Assembly: GCA_045538735.1 (NCBI GenBank)
Contig: JAZSRY010000005.1
Span: 1 to 31,382, forward strand
Origin: SIG459 sp045538735
Lineage (GTDB): Bacteria; Bacillota; Clostridia; Oscillospirales; Oscillospiraceae
Direction: 5' to 3'
Length of the DNA: 31,382 nt
Positions 1 through 8,021 of the stretch are shown in pieces. The translations under genes and the position numbers were made by a program. Each line of letters starts with the position of its first letter. Position 1 is the first letter of the stretch. Below the pieces are notes generated by a model. It had not been told where the DNA came from. It worked only from the letters and a program-made list of their open reading frames with translations, and did not search any database.

Positions 1-102
1 AGTATACAAAGCATAATCAATCCTTGTACATTTTGGGACGATGAACTTGGAGATAAAATTTCTTCTAAATACACCCATGTCCCGAGACGCACATTTACAT
101 GA
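1..102 (+). CDS. C-terminal tail of an unidentified protein (5' end outside window)
   Basis: Reading frame 1 is open from the first base and ends at a TGA at 100-102, giving 33 residues that include the segment NPCTFWDDELGDKISSKYTH. The mixed acidic, aromatic and basic composition looks like real coding sequence, but the piece is too short to identify and could be a chance open frame. It runs toward, and is convergent with, the leftward gene ending at 142. No terminator hairpin with a T-run is visible between them. Confidence 0.35.
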   Translation, partial: SIQSIINPCTFWDDELGDKISSKYTHVPRRTFT

Positions 103-141
103 AAACAGATTATAAGGGCTGCAACACTGACCGCACCACGA

Positions 142-702
142 TCAATATTTGTAATGATTCAAAATAAAAGAAAGGTCATCCTTGTCGGCATACTTTATGA
201 TAACACGACTCAATTTGCCATAAATTATGGTACGGTTAATGGGAACGTCATCAAGAAGTGCATTGCTAAGGGCATTATAAGTTTTTCTTCCCATAACAGA
301 ACGTAAACAAAGATTACGCCCCTGTGCATCAACACATTTGAGTATGTATTTATTGATGTGTAGCTGTGCGGGAAACTGTTTGCTTATTTTATTCTCCCAT
401 CTTCCAGTCCAACTGTCATCTTCGCAAATCGATTTGATTTGAAGTACCTTCGTGTTGAAGGTGTGATTTGATATTTCTACAAACGAGATGACAGCTGGAT
501 AATAAACCTTATAAATTCTGATAAACAAAAAGAATACATATGCAGTGAAAAAGATAAGCAGTACAGAGCCCCACCGATTTCTTGACAGGAAAAAAGCCGC
601 AATCATAAAAACAAGTGCAATTATATCCTCAATAATGCAGGCGGACGCTTCTGCTCTAAATCCCTGATACGCTTTTAGAAGTTCCTTATCAGATAATTCC
701 AT
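142..702 (-). CDS. Hypothetical two-helix membrane protein, 186 aa
   Basis: Unrecognised family. The N-terminus is short and charged (MELSDKELLKAYQGF). Two hydrophobic segments follow at about residues 23-40 and 45-62, separated by a short SRNRWGS turn. The remaining ~120 residues are soluble, basic and mixed, and read like a small alpha/beta domain (for example VDAQGRNLCLRS, then VIIKYADKDDLSFI near the end). The ATG at 702 is preceded by GGGAG seven bases upstream. This is typical of the small PH-like or DUF membrane proteins found in clostridial accessory clusters, but no such assignment can be made from sequence alone. The gene is AT-rich compared with the core genes of the window and is followed on the same strand only by the window edge. 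Confidence 0.6.
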   Translation of the reverse strand: MELSDKELLKAYQGFRAEASACIIEDIIALVFMIAAFFLSRNRWGSVLLIFFTAYVFFLFIRIYKVYYPAVISFVEISNHTFNTKVLQIKSICEDDSWTGRWENKISKQFPAQLHINKYILKCVDAQGRNLCLRSVMGRKTYNALSNALLDDVPINRTIIYGKLSRVIIKYADKDDLSFILNHYKY

Positions 703-877
703 AAATTGCTCCCATGGTTATTTCTGTATCTCATTTACCGATTGTATATTGGTTCTATCAACCCAAGAAGCTTATCGTTTTGTCAGTAATCCCATACATG
801 AGCAAATATTTAAGTTATTCTGTTGCCGCCTTGAATACAGGTATTTCCCCTGCCTGTATTATTTCTTATGTACTCAG

Positions 878-1285
878 TTAAAACTCATCAAAACCATATT
901 TCTCTAATATTTTATGGAGCCGTAAACACCCTAAATAAGATATTCTGAAATAGGCCTCCGCTTCTTTGTCATAAACGACATTACATCCATCAAAAGCAGG
1001 GCAGAAGCCCTGAGAATAGTCATCCCCAAACCAGATTGACCCAAAGTCAGAGAAGAAGCAAGCGGGAATCTCAAAAACCATATATGCTCTGCCTCTGAAA
1101 ATTCTGGCAATGGTGCGGCTTTCCTCTTCTGTCAAAACAGCTTCGATGTCCTTATTGCCGTAGCAATATATGATTTTAGCAGAATCGTCCACAGGAATTT
1201 CAACCCTTTGAGGAATGAATATCACGCCAAAAACGATAGCTGCAACGACGACAAGCAAGATTATTATCCTAATCGGTTTTTTCAT
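878..1285 (-). CDS. Hypothetical membrane-anchored protein, 135 aa
   Basis: The preferred start is the ATG at 1285 (MKKPIRIIILLVVV), because AGGGAG sits a few bases upstream. A longer frame to 1363 would overlap the upstream gene and lacks a comparable site. Residues 1-22 are a lysine-led hydrophobic helix, either an uncleaved signal anchor or a signal peptide; no lipobox cysteine is present. The remaining ~110 residues are predicted extracytoplasmic, with five cysteines and motifs such as YCYGNKDIEAVLTEEESRTI. That layout resembles small secreted immunity-like or DUF proteins, but I cannot name a family. It lies 26 bp downstream of the stop of the gene at 1312-2094 and is probably cotranscribed with it. 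Confidence 0.6.
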   Translation of the reverse strand: MKKPIRIIILLVVVAAIVFGVIFIPQRVEIPVDDSAKIIYCYGNKDIEAVLTEEESRTIARIFRGRAYMVFEIPACFFSDFGSIWFGDDYSQGFCPAFDGCNVVYDKEAEAYFRISYLGCLRLHKILEKYGFDEF

Positions 1286-1311
1286 AATTTCTCCCTTATT
1301 ATGTGCTGCAT

Positions 1312-2094
1312 TCATTGATCCTCGGAAAAATAATAAATATCTCCCTTCATGAATGCACGGCACACATCGCGGTCAATATGCTCAGCCCAGAGATACGTCG
1401 GCGCATCGTCCATTTCCGCCTCATTCGGAGGACTTGAGAGGGAGGGAAAGTTTCCGACATATTTAAGCTTCGCATTAAAGCTCTCGAATTCCGCTTCGTT
1501 TTTGCATGTATACACCTTTCGATAAGCTATTTTACCGCATTTTGAATATGTTCTGAATAATTCAAAGAAACCACAATTTCTTAAATCATCTTTTGTGCTC
1601 GGCGCTTCCTTCCCAAGATTGAGGAGAAGATAGAGGCGCGGCCATTTCCCCAACGATGAAATCTTGTAGTAATCAATGACATACAAAAGCAGACTGCAAT
1701 CATCAATGTGTGCCTCCTCGGCATAAGGACCGCTGAGGTCATAGAGATACACATCTCCGGGCTTCCAGTTTATATATTCATTTTTTGGTTTTTTCTTTTT
1801 TGCGCCGGCATTATTAAGGAAATCCAGTTCTCCCTCATCAAAAGGAGGCGCATCCTCTCCCAACTTGCTCAGCGCGGAGATGGCATTTTGCCTGTATTCC
1901 TCGGTGAGCTCTCCAAGCTCATCTTGCCCCGAAGCAATGCCAAGCCAAAAATATGCGCTGTCATCCACATCTTCCAGTTCATCGCGATATTCCTTCATCA
2001 AGGCCTTTACCGCCTTCTTTCGCTGAAGTTCATCCCGCAGGGCAACATATTCTTCCCGCACTTCATATACAAAAGGCAAATCCAAAAGTTTCAT
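1312..2094 (-). CDS. Hypothetical soluble acidic protein, 260 aa
   Basis: No signal peptide or membrane helix. The N-terminal ~85 residues look helical and acidic (repeated EL/EE/DE pairs, with YFWLGIASGQDELGEL). A KKKKPK linker at about residues 98-103 leads into a beta-rich half beginning INWKPGDVYLYDL. The WKPGDV-YLYDLSG pattern faintly recalls Imm26-type immunity proteins; this is a weak resemblance, not an assignment. Start choice: GGGGGG lies 8 bases before the ATG at 2094 but only 2 before the alternative ATG at 2100, so 2094 is favoured. The gene is cotranscribed with neighbours of equally unknown function, and the cluster has the look of an accessory, possibly contact-dependent or immunity-type, neighbourhood. 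Confidence 0.6.
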   Translation of the reverse strand: MKLLDLPFVYEVREEYVALRDELQRKKAVKALMKEYRDELEDVDDSAYFWLGIASGQDELGELTEEYRQNAISALSKLGEDAPPFDEGELDFLNNAGAKKKKPKNEYINWKPGDVYLYDLSGPYAEEAHIDDCSLLLYVIDYYKISSLGKWPRLYLLLNLGKEAPSTKDDLRNCGFFELFRTYSKCGKIAYRKVYTCKNEAEFESFNAKLKYVGNFPSLSSPPNEAEMDDAPTYLWAEHIDRDVCRAFMKGDIYYFSEDQ

Positions 2095-2125
2095 GCTCAT
2101 TACCCCCCACTCAGATCTTGGCAAA

Positions 2126-2713
2126 TCAAGAAATAAAGCTAAGCTGTTTTCCGTTTACGCTGATCCAATAATTTTCATCAAACTGCGCTATGTTGGCAAA
2201 ACAAGAATTGAAAGGCTCTGATTTAAAAAGAAGAAACGAAGAATTGCAGCTATCATATATCTCAATTCCCTCTTCGCCCATATTCACTGCGCGTATATAA
2301 TAGTCGCCGCTTTTCTTATGGTGATAAAGATTAACGATGCAATCCTCTTCTATTATTTGACCTTCTGATTTCGTGTCTATACCTCTTCCCAATTTCCATT
2401 CGTTATCGCTCTTTGGAACAACCAAAAAGACATATTTACCCTTAGCCTCTTCTCCTATTACCAAAGACGACTTGCTTCCATCCACAACGAAAGCCACATT
2501 TTCTGAATTAGTATAATTAAAAGCTTCTTCAGGCGACAAAAAAGACAAAAAGCTGTTTTCAAGGGGAAGCATATAAGACGCCGCGCAAAATATTGCCGCA
2601 ATTATAAGGGAGATTATTATATTCTTGTTTCGCGCAAGTTTTGTTTTTCTGAGCAGAAGGAAAAGCACACCGAAAACGGCACATCCGAGAATTATTCTTA
2701 CCGCTCCATACAT
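2126..2713 (-). CDS. Hypothetical two-helix membrane protein, 195 aa
   Basis: Residues 3-21 (GAVRIILGCAVFGVLFLLL) and 35-50 (ISLIIAAIFCAASYML) form two hydrophobic helices joined by a basic loop (RKTKLARNKN). The rest (~145 aa) is likely extracytoplasmic and beta-rich, with segments such as VAFVVDGSKSSLVIGEE and an ending of NYWISVNGKQLSFIS. No family recognised. The start codon overlaps the end of the small upstream frame 2698-2826, and the stop lies about 30 bp before the start of the next gene, so the leftward run is compact and operon-like. Low GC matches its neighbours. Confidence 0.6.
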   Translation of the reverse strand: MYGAVRIILGCAVFGVLFLLLRKTKLARNKNIIISLIIAAIFCAASYMLPLENSFLSFLSPEEAFNYTNSENVAFVVDGSKSSLVIGEEAKGKYVFLVVPKSDNEWKLGRGIDTKSEGQIIEEDCIVNLYHHKKSGDYYIRAVNMGEEGIEIYDSCNSSFLLFKSEPFNSCFANIAQFDENYWISVNGKQLSFIS

Positions 2714-2826
2714 ATTTTCTCAGCCCCCTTTGATGCTTCGCCTATATATGTTCTTAAAACAAATGCCTCTATTACGAGCATATTGTACCTCTCGCATATT
2801 TCCTCAGTCAAGAGATTGGGGAGCAT
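2698..2826 (-). CDS. Possible small ORF, 42 aa
   Basis: An ATG at 2826 preceded by AGAGAGG gives a 42-residue product beginning MLPNLLTEEICERYNMLVIE and ending EKICMER. It overlaps the next gene's start by 16 bp, a spacing compatible with translational coupling. The amphipathic content is plausible for a small protein, but it could equally be the decayed remainder of a longer gene, since the same frame runs upstream to 2901 through several further ATGs. No family recognised. Confidence 0.35.
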   Translation of the reverse strand: MLPNLLTEEICERYNMLVIEAFVLRTYIGEASKGAEKICMER

Positions 2827-2930
2827 AAATATACCCTCTCTCTTCGCCCTTATCATCTTCATTTTCTTCATTATAATCAGCGTTTGTATCAAAAAGCGCA
2901 ACGCTGCAGAATAATTTTATAAACAGCAGT

Positions 2931-2966
2931 AAAAAGCAGTGCTTTCCCAGGAAAGCACTGCTTTTT
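2931..2966 (-). terminator. Intrinsic terminator of the MFS gene
   Basis: A near-perfect stem (2931-2947 pairing with 2950-2966) with core arms GCTTTCC/GGAAAGC and a two-base apex, ending in a T-run on the minus strand. It abuts the stop codon of the transporter gene at 2966. The plus strand also ends in six Ts, so it may act in both directions. Confidence 0.85.
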
Positions 2967-4156
2967 TATTCTTTGTGCAATGGTGTTTTTCTTACCGCGG
3001 GGATGACAACAAGAGCGCCCACCGCAGAAACTATTGCGGAAACCAGCATGGTTTCGGAGGTTCCAAGCTTATCCAGCATTACTCCGCTGAGCAAGCTTGC
3101 CGCAATGGCGCTGAGAGTTGTGGTGGTAGTTATGAGAGCCTGTCCCTTAACTCTGTCAGCAGGGGCAACAACCTCATTTACATACTGAACAGAGGCGGGA
3201 ATATAAAGACCGAAGCCTATCACCTGTATAAACTGAGCCGCATACATCATCGGCACATTGGGGGCAAGATAGCAGGCAAGCATTTTCACGGAAAACATTG
3301 CGCAGCTTATTTTCAAAAGAGTTGAACAGCGAATTTTACGCACAAGACGCATAAACAAAAACATGGGCGGCAGTTCAACCACTGCGGCTATGAAGGAGCA
3401 AACGCCCATTTCCGCGCTGCCGCCACCCACATTCTCCACTACGTTTATCTGGAAATTCGTAAATGAAGTATGGGAGAAATAGGCAAGAGCTATACCTAAA
3501 AGCATAAGGGCGAAGCGGGGATCGCTTTTCAAAAATGCTATAAGGGAAAGGCTGTCATTTTTCTGCTCGGATACCGCCGCCACCGCTTCGCCGGAATATT
3601 GGCGGGAGAAAATTATCATCATTCCCAGTAGGAGCAATGTGAAGATAATTCCCGCAGCAGGAAGAACATTGGGGCTCAGCTTATCTATAAGCACGCCAAG
3701 GATAAGGCTCAAAACGGCGTAGGAGAGGCTTCCCACCCCTCGGGCTATGCCGAAATTTATTCTAAGCCCCCAGCTGTTCAAAAATCCCGCAAAAGCATTT
3801 GCAAAGGGAAGCATGAGATATACGCTGCTGAAATAGAGGGTATAGCATATGAAAACCGCTATGCTCTTGCCCGGCACAAACAGATTAACCGCCATTGTGC
3901 ATATCATAAGGGCGCAGATTGCGGAAATAATACCCATAAGAGTAACTTTTTTGCTCCGGTCAGCCAAGGAGGCAATCATTGGCTGGAGAACAAAGGCAAG
4001 AATGCTTCCCGAAGCCATTACAATTCCCGTTTCCGCGCCCGAATACCCCCTGCGCTGCAAAAACAACGCGGCATAACCCACCACGCTGCAAAAGGCCAGC
4101 CAGAAGAAGCTTTGGGTAATACAATATTCTATATTGAAAAGTCTGTTTCTCGTCAT
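2966..4156 (-). CDS. MFS transporter (LacY/PhpT-like, MFS_1-like family)
   Basis: A 396-residue polytopic protein with about 12 hydrophobic helices. The N-terminal pattern (IEYCITQSFFWLAFCSVVGY, then ALFLQRRGYS-AETG) and the loop between helices 2 and 3 (SLADRSKK, the MFS A-motif position) are typical of the branch containing lactose permease and 3-phenylpropionate-type symporters. A second half-signature is APADRVKGQALITT. The substrate cannot be inferred. Start: an ATG at 4156 with AAGGAC 11 bases upstream; a TTG at 4162 would sit closer to the same ribosome site and is the alternative. The gene stands alone, with its own promoter (4190-4217) and terminator (2931-2966), so it is probably monocistronic. 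Confidence 0.85.
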   Translation of the reverse strand: MTRNRLFNIEYCITQSFFWLAFCSVVGYAALFLQRRGYSGAETGIVMASGSILAFVLQPMIASLADRSKKVTLMGIISAICALMICTMAVNLFVPGKSIAVFICYTLYFSSVYLMLPFANAFAGFLNSWGLRINFGIARGVGSLSYAVLSLILGVLIDKLSPNVLPAAGIIFTLLLLGMMIIFSRQYSGEAVAAVSEQKNDSLSLIAFLKSDPRFALMLLGIALAYFSHTSFTNFQINVVENVGGGSAEMGVCSFIAAVVELPPMFLFMRLVRKIRCSTLLKISCAMFSVKMLACYLAPNVPMMYAAQFIQVIGFGLYIPASVQYVNEVVAPADRVKGQALITTTTTLSAIAASLLSGVMLDKLGTSETMLVSAIVSAVGALVVIPAVRKTPLHKE

Positions 4157-4189
4157 AAACAAAAATTGTCCTTTTGGAATTGTGATCTA

Positions 4190-4217
4190 ATTATATCATA
4201 TAATAAAAAATGCACAA
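4190..4217 (-). promoter_or_regulatory. Candidate sigma-A promoter for the MFS gene
   Basis: On the minus strand, TTGTGC at 4217-4212 and a perfect TATAAT at 4195-4190 are separated by 16 bases. The start codon lies about 34 bases downstream, leaving a short leader that carries the ribosome site. Confidence 0.5.
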
Positions 4218-4304
4218 TGAGACAATATGAACATTTGGAAAACATTAGCTCTTTGGCACCGGGCAATATTGCAATTTAATGTGATATAGAGTAAAATTAT
4301 ACCG

Positions 4305-4578
4305 TAGCCTGAGCGATATAATCCAAACCCGTTTTTGAAGACATATCCGTCGGCATTGCTGCGTTGTCGGCTTTTGAAGGGCAAACGCCCATCTGCAAGC
4401 CGCCGCCTTGCACTGCCTTAGTATATGGCCTCAAAAATCCACGACTCCCCGAGAGTGGATTTTTGTGTCAGGCAAAATTGAATGATGCAGGTGGGCTGTC
4501 GCCCACCAAAGAAGAAACAGGAAGTCTGGCGCTAAAATCCGCCTCGCGGAGCGAGTTCGGATTATATCGCTCAGGCTA
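4305..4578. mobile_element. MITE-like element, 274 bp, with 20-bp perfect terminal inverted repeats
   Basis: The left end TAGCCTGAGCGATATAATCC (4305-4324) is repeated exactly and inverted at 4559-4578; the similarity continues imperfectly for about 7 more bases. Both ends carry TA at the outermost position, consistent with a TA target duplication as made by IS630/Tc1-type transposases. There is no transposase inside. The interior has two clean hairpins: 4432-4442 with 4455-4465 (arms CAAAAATCCAC/GTGGATTTTTG) and 4490-4496 with 4501-4507 (GGTGGGC/GCCCACC). Small open frames inside are best regarded as non-coding. The right end stops 26 bp before the RNase gene, so the element supplies part or all of that gene's 5' leader. 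It fills most of the otherwise gene-free 4163-4604 interval. Confidence 0.75.
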
Positions 4579-4604
4579 GTGAAATCAGGAAAGGAGAACG
4601 CAGA

Positions 4605-6224
4605 ATGAAAATAACATTTCTCGGCGCCGCCCACGAGGTTACAGGCAGCTGCACTCTTATCGAGATAAACGGCAAATACGGAATAGTGGACTGCGGCATG
4701 GAACAGGGACAGGATATTTTTGAAAATCAAGCTCTGCCCGTTCAGGCATCCGCACTGGATTTCGTGCTTTTGACCCACGCCCATATTGACCACAGCGGCA
4801 ATCTCCCCCTCCTTTATAAAAACGGCTACAGCGGACTTATATACGCCACCGTTGCCACCACCCATCTTTGCGAGATAATGCTCCGGGACTGCGCCCATAT
4901 TCAGGAAAGCGAGGCGGAGTGGAAAAGCCGCAAGAGCCTCCGTGCCGGCGGAGCCCCCGTTGAACCCATATACACCATGGCAGATGCCCAAACCGCCATA
5001 TCAAAGCTGCGCCCCGTGGACTACGGCAAGGAAGTTCAGATTGCCGAGGGCGTTGTTGTCCGCTTCACCGATGCGGGACACCTTATGGGCTCAAGCAGCA
5101 TCGAAATATGGCTCACCGAGGGGGATGTTACCAAGAAAATCGTCTTCTCCGGCGATATTGGCAATCTTGAGCAGCCGCTCCTTAAAGACCCCGTTTATGT
5201 TGAAGAGGCTGACTATGTTGTCACCGAGAGCACCTACGGCAACCGCTACCACGAAAAGGGCGACAGAAACAACATTCAGCACCTTGCCGACTGCATACAG
5301 CGCACTCTTGACAGAGGCGGCAATGTTGTCATCCCCTCCTTCGCCGTGGGCAGAACACAGGAAATGCTCTATTTCATCCGCGAGATAAAGGTTCGCGGCC
5401 TTGTCAGCGGCCACGGAGACTTCCCCGTATATGTGGATTCCCCCCTTGCCAACGAGGCAACGGGCATTTTCCTCCAGACCGACGACCATTATTTTGACGA
5501 CGAGACCCGCGCCCTTATAAATCAGGGCATCAATCCTCTTATGAGCCCCGGCGTTCAGCTTTCCGTAAGCAGTGAAGAGTCCAAGGCTATAAATATGGAC
5601 AAAAAGCCCAAGGTCATCATCTCTGCCAGCGGAATGTGCGAGGCGGGAAGAATCCGCCACCACCTCAAGCACAACCTTTGGAGAAGAGAAAGTCTCATCC
5701 TCTTCGTGGGCTATCAGGCCGTTGGCACCACGGGACGGGCTATTCGCGACGGTGCAAAGAAGATAAAGCTCTTCGGCGAGGATATCAGCATTAACGCTGA
5801 AATCAGCTATCTCCCCGGCAAGAGCGGACACGCCGACAAGGACGGTCTTCTGAAATGGATTTCCGCATTCAAGGAAAAGCCCGCCACCGTTTTCGTCAAC
5901 CACGGCGACCCCGATGCCGTTGAAGACTATGCCGCCTGCCTCCGTGATGAGTATGGCTACAATGTTCTTGCTCCCTACTCGGGTACAAGCTTCGACCTTA
6001 TGAGCAATCAGGTTATCGAGCTCACCACCGGCGTTCCCGTTGCCAAGAAGGCTCCCAAGGATGCACGCGCCAAATCCGCCATGGACAATCTCCTCACCGC
6101 AGCTTATGCCCTTGTTGATGTGGCAAAGGCCTGCAGAGGTATTCCCAACAAGGAGCTTGCCAAGTTTGCGGGAGAAATCCGCTCTCTGACTTCCAAATGG
6201 GAAAGCTGGATAAAGAAAAAATAA
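4605..6224 (+). CDS. MBL-fold beta-CASP ribonuclease (YSH1/RNase-type)
   Basis: A 539-residue metallo-hydrolase predicted to process RNA. The MBL core is complete: the HAHIDH zinc motif at residues 58-63, then DAGHLMGSSSIEIW, and FSGDIGN carrying the metal-bridging aspartate. The beta-CASP inserts follow: TESTYGNR, PSFAVGRTQEML and VDSPLA, then ISASGMCEAGRIRHHLK, the GKSGHADKDGL histidine and VFVNHGDPDAVEDY. These are the hallmarks of the COG1236 group (bacterial relatives of CPSF-73), not of the shorter RNase J form with its own C-terminal domain. A ~75-residue C-terminal tail is rich in Ala/Lys. The start is fixed by AAGGAG 9 bases upstream. The MITE at 4305-4578 sits directly upstream, and the peptidase gene follows after 22 bp, so the two are probably cotranscribed. 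Confidence 0.92.
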   Translation: MKITFLGAAHEVTGSCTLIEINGKYGIVDCGMEQGQDIFENQALPVQASALDFVLLTHAHIDHSGNLPLLYKNGYSGLIYATVATTHLCEIMLRDCAHIQESEAEWKSRKSLRAGGAPVEPIYTMADAQTAISKLRPVDYGKEVQIAEGVVVRFTDAGHLMGSSSIEIWLTEGDVTKKIVFSGDIGNLEQPLLKDPVYVEEADYVVTESTYGNRYHEKGDRNNIQHLADCIQRTLDRGGNVVIPSFAVGRTQEMLYFIREIKVRGLVSGHGDFPVYVDSPLANEATGIFLQTDDHYFDDETRALINQGINPLMSPGVQLSVSSEESKAINMDKKPKVIISASGMCEAGRIRHHLKHNLWRRESLILFVGYQAVGTTGRAIRDGAKKIKLFGEDISINAEISYLPGKSGHADKDGLLKWISAFKEKPATVFVNHGDPDAVEDYAACLRDEYGYNVLAPYSGTSFDLMSNQVIELTTGVPVAKKAPKDARAKSAMDNLLTAAYALVDVAKACRGIPNKELAKFAGEIRSLTSKWESWIKKK

Positions 6225-6246
6225 TTTGACCCTCGGAGGATATATA

Positions 6247-7950
6247 ATGAAATTTTCAGAGATGAAGTACACCCGCCCCGATGCCGAAGCCGTAAAAGCC
6301 CGCATCGTGGACATCACCGGCCGTCTGGCAGCCGCAAAGAGCTATGAGGAGGCTAAGGCCGCTTTCCTTGAAATGGATCAGGAGAAGCGCCATTTCATGA
6401 CCGCCGGCGAGCTTGTCACCATCCGCCACATGGTAGACACCCGGGACAAGTTCTATGACGAGGAGTCCACCTATTTCAACAACATAGGACCCGAAATTCA
6501 GGAGCCTATGCAGCTTTTCAATCTGGAGCTTATAAAGAGCCCCTTCCGCGCTGAATTTGAAAAGGAATTCGGCTCTCTCATGTTCCTGAACACCGAGATT
6601 GCCCTCAAGACCTTCTCCCCCGAGATCATCCCCTATATGCAGGAGGAGGCTCAGCTTCAGCAGGAATACGATAAGCTCATCGCCTCCGCAAAGGTTGAGT
6701 TTGATGGCAATATCTATACCCTCAGCCAGATGACCCCCTTCAAGACCGACCCCGATGACGATCGCCGTCTGGCAGCATGGAAGGCAGAGGGCCAGTGGTT
6801 TGAGGATAATCAGGCTCAGCTTAACGAGATTTACGATAAGCTCGTTCATCTCCGCGATAAGATGGGCAAGGCTCTGGGCTATGCCGACTTCACCCAGCTT
6901 GGCTACTACCGTATGAACCGCAACTGCTATGGCAAAGAGGAAATCGATGCCTTCCGCCACGCAGTTCAGAAATATCTCGTTCCCGTTGCCGAGGAAATAT
7001 TTAAGCATCAGGCTCAGCGCCTCGGCAAGGAATATCCCCTCAGCTTCGCAGACGCAGCCCTTGAATTCCGCAGCGGCAACCCCAGGCCTGTAGGCAGCGC
7101 CGACGACATTCTCGCTCAGGGCAAGAAGTTCTATGAGGAGCTCTCCCCCGAAACCGCAGAATTTTTCAACCATATGCTGGATAACGAGCTTCTGGACGTC
7201 CTCTCCACCGAGGGCAAGGCCGCTGGCGGCTTCTGCACCGCCATCCCCGACTATGAAGCCCCCTTCATCTTCGCAAACTTCAACGGAACTCAGGGCGATG
7301 TTGAGGTTGTCACCCACGAGGCAGGTCATGCCTTCTCCGTATGGATGAACCGGGATGTTATTCCCATGGATCTCGTATTCCCCACCACCGAGGCCTGCGA
7401 AGTCCACTCCATGAGTATGGAATTCATGTCCTGGCCCTGGGCAGAAGGTTTCTTCGGGGAGGACACCCGCAAGTTCCTCTTCAGCCATCTCTCCGGCTCC
7501 ATCACCTTCATCCCCTACGGCACTATGGTCGACCACTTCCAGCACATCGTTTACGAAAAGCCCGAAATGACTCCCGCTGAGCGTCACGGCGTCTGGAAAG
7601 AGCTGCTTGGAATCTATATGCCCTGGCTGAAGCTGGACGGCGACATTCCCTTCTATTCCGACGGCGAGGCATGGCAGAAGCAGCTGCATATCTACGATGT
7701 TCCCTTCTACTACATCGATTACTGCTTGGCTCAGACTATGGCTTTGCAGTTCTGGGCAATGATTCAGCACGACCGGAAGAAGGCTTGGGATACCTATATG
7801 GAGTACACCCGCTACGGCGGCACCAAGACCTTCACCGACCTTATCAAGGCCGCAGGTCTGCGCAGCCCCTTCGGCGACGACTGCCTCCGCGAGGTTTGCG
7901 CCGAGGCAAAGCAGTGGCTTGAAAACTTCTCCCTTGAGGGCATTGTATAA
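6247..7950 (+). CDS. M3 family oligoendopeptidase (PepF-like)
   Basis: A 567-residue cytoplasmic zinc peptidase that cleaves oligopeptides. The catalytic motif HEAGH is at residues 357-361 (context VVTHEAGHAFSVWMN). The third zinc ligand is expected at Glu385 in EVHSMSMEF, 28 residues after the first His, as in neurolysin and other M3 enzymes. The N-terminal ~200 residues are the helical M3 cap (ETYFNNIGPEIQEPM-type region). The C-terminal part contains YYIDYCLAQTMALQFWAM and YTRYGG, matching the substrate-binding tyrosine/glycine region of the family. The start is the ATG at 6247, with GGAGG nine bases upstream; an in-frame ATG at 6226 has no ribosome site. It lies 22 bp after the RNase gene and is followed by a strong bidirectional terminator. 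Confidence 0.93.
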   Translation: MKFSEMKYTRPDAEAVKARIVDITGRLAAAKSYEEAKAAFLEMDQEKRHFMTAGELVTIRHMVDTRDKFYDEESTYFNNIGPEIQEPMQLFNLELIKSPFRAEFEKEFGSLMFLNTEIALKTFSPEIIPYMQEEAQLQQEYDKLIASAKVEFDGNIYTLSQMTPFKTDPDDDRRLAAWKAEGQWFEDNQAQLNEIYDKLVHLRDKMGKALGYADFTQLGYYRMNRNCYGKEEIDAFRHAVQKYLVPVAEEIFKHQAQRLGKEYPLSFADAALEFRSGNPRPVGSADDILAQGKKFYEELSPETAEFFNHMLDNELLDVLSTEGKAAGGFCTAIPDYEAPFIFANFNGTQGDVEVVTHEAGHAFSVWMNRDVIPMDLVFPTTEACEVHSMSMEFMSWPWAEGFFGEDTRKFLFSHLSGSITFIPYGTMVDHFQHIVYEKPEMTPAERHGVWKELLGIYMPWLKLDGDIPFYSDGEAWQKQLHIYDVPFYYIDYCLAQTMALQFWAMIQHDRKKAWDTYMEYTRYGGTKTFTDLIKAAGLRSPFGDDCLREVCAEAKQWLENFSLEGIV

Positions 7951-7967
7951 CTGAATAAAAGCATGAA

Positions 7968-8014
7968 TAAAAGCTAAAAAGCAGGAAGCAAAGCTTCCTG
8001 CTTTTTAGCTTTTA
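7968..8014. terminator. Bidirectional terminator between the peptidase and AraC genes
   Basis: A perfect 22-bp stem (7968-7989 with 7993-8014) around an AAA loop, core GCAGGAAGC/GCTTCCTGC, with A/T-rich outer stem positions that give a U-run in either direction. It lies between the stops of two convergent genes (7950 and 8022) and can serve both. Confidence 0.9.
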
Positions 8015-8021
8015 TGAGGTC

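Noticed and set aside
834..860. Eight-base inverted repeat AATACAGG/CCTGTATT as a terminator for the gene at 878
   Set aside because: The loop is eleven bases and no T-run follows in the needed direction.
4364..4579. Small open frame inside the MITE
   Set aside because: It is built entirely from the element, including the terminal repeat, and has no ribosome site. A frame of this kind is expected by chance in a stop-poor repeat.
6256..7770. Long antisense open frame (504 codons) opposite the M3 peptidase, and similar ones at 5091-6317 (minus), 11867-13075 (minus) and 24367-25995 (plus)
   Set aside because: They mirror strongly coding genes with codon bias that suppresses stops on the other strand. 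Their products have no recognisable domain and no ribosome sites.
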